DNA of 64,000 nt from Allodiplogaster sudhausi (Eukaryota; Nematoda; Chromadorea; Rhabditida; Diplogasteridae), in contig CALZFC010000010.1 in NCBI GenBank assembly GCA_945643635.1, forward strand, positions 1,540,501 to 1,604,500. Direction: 5' to 3'. A program made the translations under genes and the position numbers. Under the pieces are notes generated by a model that saw only the letters and a program-made list of their open reading frames with translations, ran no database searches and was not told the DNA's origin. Shown in pieces: positions 23,849 through 35,193 of this stretch (the stretch's first letter is position 1; the number at the start of each line of letters is the position of its first letter).

Positions 23849-26800
23849 GTGAGTGTGCTGGCGTAAACCCGTAAAGTGTCGGGTGCTTCACCTGCACGAA
23901 TGGCCCTTTTTGAAGTTAAAACTCACATCGATTCTGCTATTTATTCAAGATATGCAATTCGTTCAAGCATTTTCTCTCCTTTCTCTCTACCTCTTTATCT
24001 GTCTCTCCCATTCTTCTATACTATGTTATTCATTTGCAAGGGCGCGGGAGGGAATTTAACTTTCCTTCCGTTTTTCTATGAACTATTCAACTGGCTGAAC
24101 AAGAAACGAAAGAGAGACAAATTGAGATCTTCACATGGGCCAGAAAACAACGGAATAGCAAATGAGATCGTTAGAGAGCGAGAGAGAGCGCGAGAGTAAC
24201 AGAGAGAGAGAGAGAACAAAAGAGAAGGGTGCGTTTGTTGACAGACTTTACGAAGGAAATGCATTGCCTGAAAGAGGATTTGTCGGAGTATTTCGATGAT
24301 TAAAAAGATTTAGTTCCTGAAGAAAACATACGAAAGTTTGTAGCGAGCGCTCAAAATTGAATACTACACAGACAAATGACAAACTAAATTATTACAGTTG
24401 GGCGATCACCGAAAATATTCTAAATTACGCACTCTTATCCGTTTGCTATTGTCACGCATTGTCAGCGGAGTTGTGCGACCTGCGAAATAACAAACGCGAG
24501 AATGAGAGAAACTGCCTTTTCCTAAGGGGAACGATGAAATTCAAAAACTCATTTATTATTATTAAATTGGCAATGATTCGAGAAGGCGCAAATATCCCGA
24601 TTTGTCTAGTACTTTCTGTACAAAAATGGTCGATATTCCAAGGAAGTGAGACAAGGTTTGTTTCTGTTTGCAAGTGCACTTTCTTGGAAGGGGAAATGCA
24701 GAGGTGTTAGAACGACGTTATCAAGGCTTTCATTCGCTCTCTTTTCTGCTAAAAGCGAACACTTTTGGATGGAAAAAATTTCAGAAAGATTTTTGGGATC
24801 ATAAATCAGAAATCAAATCAGTTTCCTGAATTACTAGGATGAATGGCATTATTTTAAGTTGAAGAAAAACAAGCGTAAATATAACTTTATTCTATTGTAT
24901 AATTCGTACTGGAAGACTAATAACAGGTATTTTGCTAAACATCTACTGTATCAAGAGTGGACAGCTCTGCACAGCTATTTTATAGCGGACACGTGAGTCT
25001 GAGAAAACGTATTCCCATGGAAGAAAAGTCGCTGCAAAATCCGGGAAAAATGACAGTGGGCGGAGCTCAAAATCTCATAAAGAGCAAGGGAATATAGTAG
25101 TACTATGACGAACTTTTTAGTATTATCCAAAAGAACTTGTGTGATTGTTCTATCACAAGGACAAGAGATCAGTGGCGAGAAAAACATTCAAGGAAAAAAA
25201 GTTAGGAAAAAAACCCGTCGAAAATAACTCTGAGTAACTTGGCTAAGGCGTTGCCGCCGCCGTCCGGTAATAAAAGCCGTTTAGCGTACGTGAAAGGTCA
25301 GCTCGTGACTTTTAAACTTGTTATCGTCGCAAAAAAAAATAGTGCAAAAACTGCTTCTGCTGGTAGCTATCGTCGTAGTTATAGTTGTTCCGTCTCTTTT
25401 TTTTACGTGAGAGGGCGCAGAGAACCACCGGGAGAAGACATGAGAGTGGCCGATGATTTGCCGAGCTCCCCCCCCTGTTCGCCTTGATTTCGTTGCGTAG
25501 AATATGACAGAGAGAGAGCGAGAGAGCGAGAGAGAGAAAGAAAGAGCGAGAGAAAGAGTGGAATGACTATTTTATAAACGAGGAGAGAATAGGGAAACAG
25601 TTGAGTGATAGAGACAGAGAGAGATAGTGAGACACAGATAAAGAGAGAAAGGTAGAAAGGGAGACTTAGAGAGAGAGAGCGACTTATGGAGCTACAGTAT
25701 CTTTCTTCGGCTTGAATTTCTCTTTTTTTAAATTCCTACAATGCCAAATATGAGTGTAAAAAAGTAAATGTTTAACAATTCTTAGAAAGTTATTGAAATT
25801 TTTTTTTCGCGAAAATGAAAAATAAATTCATCAAACAAGACCAAACCGTGCAGTTGCTTCCGGTGCAAACGCCACAGTAAGTGACCATGGACGAAGAGTG
25901 TGCGAATGAGCGTCCTGACCTGAGTAACAAGGATAATAATGATTTTATTGTTATCAAATTGTCCTCATATGGTCGGGTGAACATATGTAGGCATATATGT
26001 CAATAATAAAATTAATGGTAGGTAAAACAAATAGCGCTACCGAGAATTGTCAACAATTAGCGATCTAGAAGATCAATAAAATGAGGACATTTAAAACGAG
26101 AAAGCGAGAAGGGCACACATGACTCAAAGATATCTCTCTTTCAAATTGTTGGGTGCTGCAGAGTGATGGATCAAAGATCGAAAGTTCGAAAAAAACTGAT
26201 ATTATTTTCTTTTTTCCTAGTTTGCTCTTTGTTGTTTCACCATTTTTCCTACTAATTGCGTCGTTCGAGTGTAGTCTGTTCGTAGTGTTTTTTTTAAACT
26301 TTTATTTCTGCAAAGTTAGGCGTCGGAGAACTATATAGAACAATACTGCACATTAAAGGACATCACCGAAAGTCTGGTTTAAAAAAAAAGCGGAATCATA
26401 TGGAAAATGACACTGATTCTTGAATATGTAAGACACTTCACCAGATAGATCTCGTTTGCCACTTAATCGGCTGCGGACGACTCTCATGGACTTGCCTTCT
26501 ACAAAATTGTAAACTAAATATTAACTTTCGTATGTCTCATATCCTCCTTTTAAAGCCGCCCGGTTCACATAAAAGTTTACTTTATAATAGGTCATTCGTT
26601 GCATTTCGTGCGAAGGAGAGCAAAAGAGACAAGATTATATAAACATACGTGCGAATGCATAGGAAGTTAGTACAGAATACAAGGTACAGCGCTTCACTCA
26701 TTGTGATTTTTGGAGTAATAATTTAAAAATAGAGCATCTTTTTTGTTTGGTTTGATCGAAAAAAGAGAAGTGTTTTGTTTATTTATAAAACGACAAAAGA

Positions 26801-27493
26801 AGTGCTTGTGACAATTTTGTAATCTTTTCTTTTAAAGCACAACTTCTTTCATCTGGACTTGAAGTCAGTCGAAATAGGGAAAAAAGCGATTTTTACATCA
26901 ATTTTCCGCTGTAGGGAAAAGAAAGAGAGAGAAAGAGTACTCAAATGCCTACATACGTCTAAGGAATGTCTCCATGATCTTGCACAGAATGCACAAGTAA
27001 TTCTAATGCAGATCTCCTAGGTAAATTGTCAAGTTCGATGAAGGTACTTTTTTCCTTTGAGCAGAGCAGATTTGTTTGAACCTAAGGACAGAGAAATTTC
27101 AAACTCAAATATGCAAAGGTATAGTTTGTCTTACATTCCTATAAAATTATGAATTTAGAGTGCCATCTGCATATTAATTCAAACATGATGAGCGGTGGGT
27201 TGATCCTGCTAATGGATATTTCGACTGGCTTTTATGCTGTCTCCTGCCGCACATGTAATCTTGGTCAAAGTAGCGTTGAGGGGTCGACGAACGTGACAAA
27301 CAGCGCTCAGCGCTCGTGGACCCTTCCACGAACCTCGGCGCTGCCAACCAAATTTTTTTCGGCTTTACATTTTATATTTCACGTCTTCTAATGTTTGTGC
27401 CAATCATGTGGAATATCGAGAGAGAGAAAGAGAGAGAGTGAGAGAGAAAGAGGGAGACAAAAGAGAGAGAGAGAAAGGGAAAGAGAAAGGGAG

Positions 27494-27536
<43 letters not shown>

Positions 27537-27670
27537 AGGGAGAGAAAAATAGGGAGAGAGGTAGAGAGAACGAGAAAGAATCAGAGTCAGAAATAGTAAG
27601 AAATAGTGGCACGATGATTCCCACTAGATGGGAATAAGAAAGCAGTTGCAAAAGCATAGCTGCAGCAAAC

Positions 27671-27805
27671 CTTCTCGTCGACTGCAAGAAAGTCGCCCAG
27701 GATGCGATTCGCAGGATGCGAGTACTGCTTGTCGCCGCTGTCGCGCCCGCTCTCCGTGCAGCTTTTCCACAGCGCCATACGAGAAACCGGTGAATCCGAG
27801 GAGTC
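27671..27805 (-). other. Exon-like block, left-arm copy
   Basis: Inverted duplicate of 34888-35022, flanked by a CACAG acceptor and a GTTTGC donor in minus-strand orientation. Same reading as the right-arm copy. Confidence 0.5.
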
Positions 27806-28039
27806 CTGTGATTCCAGAAAGAATCAAATTAGAAATGTACAACGAAGAATCAGCAACACAAAAAGGAATAATAAGAACATTTTAACGCAGACAAGATTGG
27901 AGAATCGAGCAAGCTTCATTCTGCGAAAGCCACTAAGCAACATGAAACAATGTGCAGTATATCAAGTTGCATCCAAAACAAAGTAAAAATGTTGTTTTAT
28001 AAAACAACAAACAAGAAAAGCATATCAGCGTCGAAATAT

Positions 28040-28099
28040 TTTGAGAAAAAATGATGAACGACATTGGTCTGAAGGTTCGTTCATCATTTTTTCAAAAAT
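28040..28099. repeat. Short hairpin, about 21-bp stem
   Basis: AAAAAATGATGAACGAC and GTTCGTTCATCATTTTTTC pair around a 12-base loop. Mirrored at about 34594-34653. Could be a tiny foldback remnant or a hairpin RNA; nothing in the sequence decides. Confidence 0.6.
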
Positions 28100-28716
28100 G
28101 TTCCTCGATGATTAGAGAAGTAAGCATTAACGTGGAACAGTGGAGAGAAACAGACAAACATGCTCCCCCATTACTCTAAAAACTCTCCAACTTTTACACA
28201 CTATTTCTCCAGAGACCTTCATCGCTGCTTCCATCGCTCAGCGCTGAGCGAAAATGTTAAACGCTCAAAAATGTTCGACGAACTCCCGTGTATAAGCATA
28301 TAAATATTCAACGATCTTTCTTATCTGCGTTCATCTCTTGTTCATCTAACGTTCGTCCATCTTCGATAAGTTTACATATGCGGCTGTCTATCCAAGCATT
28401 TCCATTCCTTTCAGGAACTCCATGCTTCCGAGAAGCTAAAAGGGTACCCTGAACAAATAAGTTGACAGCTTTACGACTACTCGAAAATATGACTTGCTCA
28501 GGTCTGTTTTGTGGGTTGGGATGATAATTACGAAAAGTTCCTCCCACAAATAGAGACCATTCAATGGAACTAAGGAGGCGGTTGGGCTTTTTTGTGGATA
28601 TTCTCGAAAAAAGCACTTTTAATGAAATAGAGAGTAATCAGGTTGGTGTTACTTTTTGAAAGAATTCAACGAAGACGAGTTTCGAAGAAGATCAATCAAG
28701 AAGGAAAGGAGACTTC

Positions 28717-28825
28717 ATTCTAAGTAGAGCCTGCCGCTGATATGTAAATGAAATTTTTTTTTTTTGGCACGCCAAGAGTGTCAAAAAACCAAGTTCATTT
28801 ATCTGTGTCAGGCTCTGCTTAGAAT
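28717..28825. mobile_element. Mini foldback element, about 109 bp
   Basis: Ends ATTCTAAGTAGAGCCTG and CAGGCTCTGCTTAGAAT are inverted repeats that extend about 35 bp with mismatches, around an A/T-rich loop. Mirrored at 33870-33976 in the other arm. Confidence 0.7.
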
Positions 28826-29603
28826 TTGATTTTTTTTTTAAATTATTTTCTGAACGTGATGAAAGATGTGCAAATAATATTTCGTTCACTATGTCATCTC
28901 ATCCTGAAACAGGACTTTGATAATAAAAGAGCGTGGGATTAAGTTAGCGCGAGAAAGAGAGTGCGAGTTCACACTAATAAATATTCAAAACGACATTTAA
29001 AAATAAATCTAAATAAACAATATAAGAACTACAACAAAAATTGGAAAGGTTCGCTTTAAGAAAGACTTTGTGGGCGAAGAAAAAACAACTTTAGAATTTC
29101 ACAGGCTAATATATTTTCGCTGAGACGACAAAGAGTCTAGTTTCCTGAGAATTGTGCAGCTTAGCAAAACAAAAGACTCTGTCTCTTGTGTCTGAAGGCG
29201 ACTGTAAGAGGACAAAGGGATAAATAAATTATCTACCACTGATTGTAAGAGCAAGCGTTGGGAACATAAGTACATTTAATGTCTGCAGTTGTTAAGAATG
29301 CCTGCAGGAACATGTATTTGAAGCATGATCATAAAGAAAGAATTTTGTATTCTCGTTGACTAATGAGCTTCATTTCGGTTGCTAGTGCACATTCAAAGGC
29401 CTGACCGAGAAAAGAGATTATTCACTTTGCACTCGTTATACACTATTCTGGGACCAGAGAGGGGTGGCAGAGAGAGAGATAGAGACAACGAAAGAGAGAG
29501 AGAGAGAGAGGGAGAGAATGAGGAGAGAGTGATGATGAATGTGACTAAGAGAGGAAAGAACTAGAGAAAAAGAGAGTAAGAGAGAAAGAGAGAGAGAGGG
29601 AAA

Positions 29604-30261
29604 GAGAGAGAAAGTGATAGAGAAAGCGGTAAAAGTGAATGAGAAAGAAAGAGAGATATGGCAAGAACGCAAAGTGACAGTGAAAAAACTGGGCGAGAGT
29701 AATTGTAAATCTGGCATGGTGGCAGATCTTTCTCTATCCTTACAAAGATCGGCCATGGCAATTTGTTGTTTGCACTGGGCTCGGGTTCTCTCTGCGAGAC
29801 AGAGAGCAAGCACATTCTTACGTGAAGTGCGACGTACTTAGAATCAGAATTACGAGGTCATTACGATATCGCGAGAGCGCAATCTACGAACATGCGAATT
29901 ATGTTTCAATCACGCTCACTGATCTCTTCTCGAGGACAGGAGTGGCCGGCCCCGGACCCGGCCCCGGGGGCCGGGGCCGGGGCCGGATATTTTCGGCCCC
30001 CGGCCACCCCTGCTCGAGGACACAGACAATCATCCTGGACACATATTTTATTGTCCAAGACTGTTCAGGGACAAACTGGAGAGATGTCTGGGACGCATTT
30101 TATAAGAAATATTATTAGCGAACTTTCTTTTCGCACAATCATGCTTAGTTGTCATCCAATTTGTTTTGAGGAACATAATGATAATGAACATTTTTAATGC
30201 ACCATACACATCAACAAATCTGAAAGAGAGAAAACAATGTGCATAGTACATATAAACACAA
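29604..30261. other. 658-bp segment present in one arm of palindrome 2 only
   Basis: In the right arm the flanks are joined directly at about 33091/33092, with two-base microhomology (AA). Either this stretch was deleted from the right arm or inserted in the left. It has no terminal repeats of its own and contains a complete small hAT-like MITE. On the minus strand there is a short splice-flanked open block near 29750-29810. A microhomology deletion in the right arm is the simpler reading. Confidence 0.8.
29937..30012. mobile_element. hAT-like micro-MITE, 76 bp, with 8-bp target duplication
   Basis: TIRs CAGGAGTGGCCGG and CCGGCCACCCCTG bound a GGCCCCGG-rich core. The 8-bp direct repeat CTCGAGGA flanks it exactly (29929-29936 and 30013-30020). 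CAG..CTG ends with an 8-bp duplication are the hallmark of hAT elements. Much too short for a transposase. Confidence 0.85.
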
Positions 30262-30971
30262 TATTTGTTGTTCTAACAAAAATATTTTTTTTTTGTTGGA
30301 AAAATTGGAAAAAAAATAAATGAACTGGACATCACAAAAATGATCGGGCATCTGAGTACTGTTTTGAGTGGACGCGAGAAGGCGTCGTCTTTTCTAGTCT
30401 GCAATCTTGGTCGAACGGAACAGCTGCTCCGTTATTGTGCACTGCCACCTTTGCAAGTGTAGCTAAATGATATTTCATGTTTCTTTTGCCGAGTAACTAT
30501 TTTATGTCAGTAAATGCAAATTCCATGTGATATATGAGTGTACGTGTGAACTAACACGAAGCTTGTATTTTTTTATAGAATATAGAATTGTTACATCTCT
30601 TTTTAAATAAAGATTGTTGCGCTCTAACCACTCGGCCCTAATGACCGCAAACAAGATTGACAAGCACATTTCGTCAAAGCTCGCCTCATTGCCAACAAAA
30701 AGCCTTAAAGCATTCTTGGCTCCTCTGCATTTGGCATAGTGATTCATTACCTTTGGCTGCCTTTTGCATTAAAAAGATGCAAAACATATTTATATCGAGT
30801 TTATATTCATCTTTTTATGGACTATTATTTAAAGTTTAAAAAGGTATCGTTTTTACCTTCATTTTATTTCAGCCTTATGGTTAGGACGATTTAAGGATAA
30901 TAAAAAGAGATATGTTTATGACTAGCTTAAAAAAAGGCTTATTTTTTTGCGGATTCAACTTTTTTTTGGAG

Positions 30972-31105
30972 TTGCGTCTCGAATCTCGAATCGCGGATCG
31001 CGCGTGCTGCGCGGAATGCCGTTCTCGGTAGACAAGCAGTGGAATGTCACCATAGAAGAGACAGACGAGACGTGGCTGCTGCCGAGGCAGGATTACGTGG
31101 ATAAG
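30972..31105 (+). other. Exon-like block A in palindrome 2 spacer
   Basis: Open frame with GC-rich codon use (motifs GMPFSVDKQWNVTIEE, LLPRQDYVDK) ending at a GTCAGA donor in phase 0, which joins in frame to 31465. No family recognised. Confidence 0.55.
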
Positions 31106-31139
31106 GTCAGAGCCATGCTACTTAGGCAGATGGGCAGAC

Positions 31140-31395
31140 TTTTCAGCTTCTCTCTCTCTCTCTCATTCTGTCTCTCTCTCTATCTCGATCTCTCTTTTTC
31201 TCTCGCTCTCTTTATGTCTCTCTCTCTTTCACTTTTGCTCTCTCTCTCTATCTCTATCTCTCTCTTTATATATCTTTATCTCTCTTTCTCTTTTCCCTAT
31301 CTATTTCTCTGTCACTCTCTCCCTTTTTCTCTTTCTCTCTTTCTACCCTTCTCTCAATCGTTCTATCTCTCTGTCTCTCTCTGTCTTTCTCTGTA
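31140..31395. repeat. (CT)n-rich microsatellite
   Basis: Imperfect CTCTCT tract lying in the presumed intron between the blocks at 30972-31105 and 31465-31625. Its translation is Ser/Leu low-complexity and not a protein. Confidence 0.9.
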
Positions 31396-31464
31396 ATAAT
31401 AACATTAATAAGTAATAATAATAATATTAATAATTTATAATGAAAGAGCCCCACGTCCTTTCAG

Positions 31465-31625
31465 GTCCTCGCGAACTCCTCTGCCGCAGTCCACTCTTGT
31501 CTAGGATGGGATGGCCCTTTCCTCGTCACAATATGTAGCAGGCTCCTCTATCGCAAGCTCGTCTTCTCATTCATCAAGAAGGACATGATCGTCTTTGCAA
31601 GGCTGCTCAAGGAAATTATTGATGG
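31465..31625 (+). other. Exon-like block B in palindrome 2 spacer
   Basis: Starts after a good CCTTTCAG acceptor and stays open in phase 0 after block A. It reads a hydrophobic/basic stretch (CLGWDGPFLVTICSRLLY, then FSFIKKDMIVFARLLKE). One possible membrane-associated helix. Family not recognised. Confidence 0.55.
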
Positions 31626-32429
31626 GTTTTTGTTATTGATGATTCTTTTTACATGTTACATTGAATGATCCCATTTATAATCGAAATGTGAGATGTTGCT
31701 TTAAAATTCAGGACAGTAGGCATAGGCGGTCGTTCTCAAGTTGTTCACATTTTGCTACCGATTTTCTTACGATAATTTGGTTCTGATAAGTTGCGATGAA
31801 GCTTTTTTTATCCCTTCTAAGAGAAATAATTTCTCTAAAGTTTTGTGAATCATTTATACACTCTTCAATCATTTCATTACTTTTTTTCTTTCCGACATAT
31901 TCTTTGAAATGAGATAAAGAGCCAGGAGGGTATGCAAGGCTGCCCATGTGTTTGATGGTGTGATACAAGAACTACGAACTAGAGTTATGTTCAATTTTAT
32001 TCCGTTTCAAGATCAATGGACTGTGCAAAAACAGTGAGGAAGGAAGCCGCCCATGTCCGCAGTAGACGAATGAGGAAAATGAGTATTGCATAAGATCAAT
32101 TTCCAAAAAAACCTAGTTTAGAATCACTTGGAGAGGATCACAAGTGAAAAGGGCATTAAATGAATTTTGTTACTCACTCTTCTTTTTTTTAATTCCAATT
32201 GGTTTTTCGTTGAATTCCACTTGAAAAACGTTCTCCTAAAAAGTGCAGGAAACTCAACAAAATATTTTTATTTAGTTGACATTTGAAGAATTTTCTAGGG
32301 CCCTCTAAAAACACTTGCACTCTAGACCTTCGGTCACGAAAAGTTTTTTTTGTATTTCGTTTTTTTTTTCAATGCAAATTACAAAGAATATGAAATGCCA
32401 TTATTGACCCTATCGCTCAGCTTGTCCGG

Positions 32430-32690
32430 TCGTCTCTGCCTCTTCTTCTCATTCGTCTTCTCCACTCCACCCTCCTTCTTATTCTCTCCCTCCTTCTTGC
32501 TCTCTCCCTCCTTCTTTCTCTCTCCCTCCTTTCTCTCTCCCTCTTTCTTTCTCTCTCCCTCCTTTCTCTCTCCCTCCTTCCTCTCCACTTTCTCCTCCTT
32601 CTTCTTCGTCTCCTCGCTTCTTCTTCTGCTCTTCGTTTTCTTCTCTTTTTCTCCCTTCAATCTTCTCTCCTCCTCTTCCTCGGTCTTCCC
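32430..32690. repeat. Pyrimidine-rich minisatellite
   Basis: CTCTCCCTCCTTTCT-like units repeated imperfectly, strongly strand-asymmetric. The open frames through it are low-complexity artefacts. Confidence 0.8.
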
Positions 32691-32902
32691 CTTTACAGAA
32701 CGAGTTGTCGAATTCGTCCTGGACATTATAACTAAAAAAAGACTTTGTTTTATGGTTAAAACATTTTTTTCTATTTCTTTGTGAACATTTAAGTACGCTT
32801 TAATTGAAATTTTGTTTTGTTAAATCAATTTTCTTTTCTTTGAGGACGAAGATTTTAATCATATTATTTTTTAAATTAAAATCAATTTCGTTTTTTTAAA
32901 AG

Positions 32903-33046
32903 ACGAAGACAGTAGACCAGGCGTCCCGTTTCGAGCAGATTCTTCTTCTTTTTGCCTCTGGTGCAAAGGACGAAAAGAGCGGAGGCCGAGAAAGAGAAGA
33001 GGAGAAATTGGCAAGGCGCCAAGAAGGAGTGAAGGCCGGCCAGAGC
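32903..33046 (+). other. Exon-like block C ending at the palindrome 2 edge
   Basis: After an AAAAG acceptor-like site the frame reads VDQASRFEQILLLFASGA and a charged Glu/Arg/Lys-rich tail typical of a helical segment. The right arm begins at 33046, at the 3' edge of this coding-looking stretch, so the rearrangement may have cut this exon. Confidence 0.45.
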
Positions 33047-35156
33047 AATTTTTCCAACAAAAAAAAAATATTTTTGTTAGAACAACAAATATTTCCCTCT
33101 CTCTCTCTTTCTCTCTTACTCTCTTTTTCTCTAGTTCTTTCCTCTCTTAGTCACATTCATCATCACTCTCTCCTCATTCTCTCCCTCTCTCTCTCTCTCT
33201 CTTTCGTTGTCTCTATCTCTCTCTCTGCCACCCCTCTCTGGTCCCAGAATAGTGTATAACGAGTGCAAAGTGAATAATCTCTTTTCTCGGTCAGGCCTTT
33301 GAATGTGCACTAGCAACCGAAATGAAGCTCATTAGTCAACGAGAATACAAAATTCTTTCTTTATGATCATGCTTCAAATACATGTTCCTGCAGGCATTCT
33401 TAACAACTGCAGACATTAAATGTACTTATGTTCCCAACGCTTGCTCTTACAATCAGTGGTAGATAATTTATTTATCCCTTTGTCCTCTTACAGTCGCCTT
33501 CAGACACAAGAGACAGAGTCTTTTGTTTTGCTAAGCTGCACAATTCTCAGGAAACTAGACTCTTTGTCGTCTCAGCGAAAATATATTAGCCTGTGAAATT
33601 CTAAAGTTGTTTTTTCTTCGCCCACAAAGTCTTTCTTAAAGCGAACCTTTCCAATTTTTGTTGTAGTTCTTATATTGTTTATTTAGATTTATTTTTAAAT
33701 GTCGTTTTGAATATTTATTAGTGTGAACTCGCACTCTCTTTCTCGCGCTAACTTAATCCCACGCTCTTTTATTATCAAAGTCCTGTTTCAGGATGAGATG
33801 ACATAGTGAACGAAATATTATTTGCACATCTTTCATCACGTTCAGAAAATAATTTAAAAAAAAAATCAAATTCTAAGCAGAGCCTGACACAGATAAATGA
33901 ACTTGGTTTTTTGACACTCTTGGCGTGCCAAAAAAAAAATTTCATTTACATATCAGCGGCAGGCTCTACTTAGAATGAAGTCTCCTTTCCTTCTTGATTG
34001 ATCTTCTTCGAAACTCGTCTTCGTTGAATTCTTTCAAAAAGTAACACCAACCTGATTACTCTCTATTTCATTAAAAGTGCTTTTTTCGAGAATATCCACA
34101 AAAAAGCCCAACCGCCTCCTTAGTTCCATTGAATGGTCTCTATTTGTGGGAGGAACTTTTCGTAATTATCATCCCAACCCACAAAACAGACCTGAGCAAG
34201 TCATATTTTCGAGTAGTCGTAAAGCTGTCAACTTATTTGTTCAGGGTACCCTTTTAGCTTCTCGGAAGCATGGAGTTCCTGAAAGGAATGGAAATGCTTG
34301 GATAGACAGCCGCATATGTAAACTTATCGAAGATGGACGAACGTTAGATGAACAAGAGATGAACGCAGATAAGAAAGATCGTTGAATATTTATATGCTTA
34401 TACACGGGAGTTCGTCGAACATTTTTGAGCGTTTAACATTTTCGCTCAGCGCTGAGCGATGGAAGCAGCGATGAAGGTCTCTGGAGAAATAGTGTGTAAA
34501 AGTTGGAGAGTTTTTAGAGTAATGGGGGAGCATGTTTGTCTGTTTCTCTCCACTGTTCCACGTTAATGCTTACTTCTCTAATCATCGAGGAACATTTTTG
34601 AAAAAATGATGAACGAACCTTCAGACCAATGTCGTTCATCATTTTTTCTCAAAATATTTCGACGCTGATATGCTTTTCTTGTTTGTTGTTTTATAAAACA
34701 ACATTTTTACTTTGTTTTGGATGCAACTTGATATACTGCACATTGTTTCATGTTGCTTAGTGGCTTTCGCAGAATGAAGCTTGCTCGATTCTCCAATCTT
34801 GTCTGCGTTAAAATGTTCTTATTATTCCTTTTTGTGTTGCTGATTCTTCGTTGTACATTTCTAATTTGATTCTTTCTGGAATCACAGGACTCCTCGGATT
34901 CACCGGTTTCTCGTATGGCGCTGTGGAAAAGCTGCACGGAGAGCGGGCGCGACAGCGGCGACAAGCAGTACTCGCATCCTGCGAATCGCATCCTGGGCGA
35001 CTTTCTTGCAGTCGACGAGAAGGTTTGCTGCAGCTATGCTTTTGCAACTGCTTTCTTATTCCCATCTAGTGGGAATCATCGTGCCACTATTTCTTACTAT
35101 TTCTGACTCTGATTCTTTCTCGTTCTCTCTACCTCTCTCCCTATTTTTCTCTCCCT

Positions 35157-35193
<37 letters not shown>

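Larger units (their letters stand above)
23974..30307. repeat. Palindrome 2, left arm
   Basis: Reverse complement of 33046-38715. Paired coordinates sum to 62687-62695 up to 29603; then 29604-30261 is absent from the other arm, and pairing resumes over 30262-30307. The outer edge at 23974 lies in a CT-rich tract. Besides exon-like block 27671-27805 on the minus strand, the arm holds GA microsatellites (about 24170-24225, 25505-25690, 27415-27600, 29470-29600) and small foldbacks. A TIR-like GGGCGATCACCGAAAA at about 24404 matches the ends of the MITE at 53570-54082. Confidence 0.95.

Noticed and set aside
24357..24710. 117-residue ORF in palindrome 2 arm (and mirror)
   Set aside because: AT-rich, no homology recognised, opposite strand also open, and it overlaps a MITE-like end.
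27388..27687. Ser/Leu or Arg/Glu-rich proteins over the GA tract (and similar at 29436, 31140, 32350, 39640, 55776)
   Set aside because: Simple-repeat frames, open on several strands and frames at once.
34888..35022. Claudin family assignment
   Set aside because: Only a four-residue ALW-x-x-C resemblance, without membrane helices nearby.
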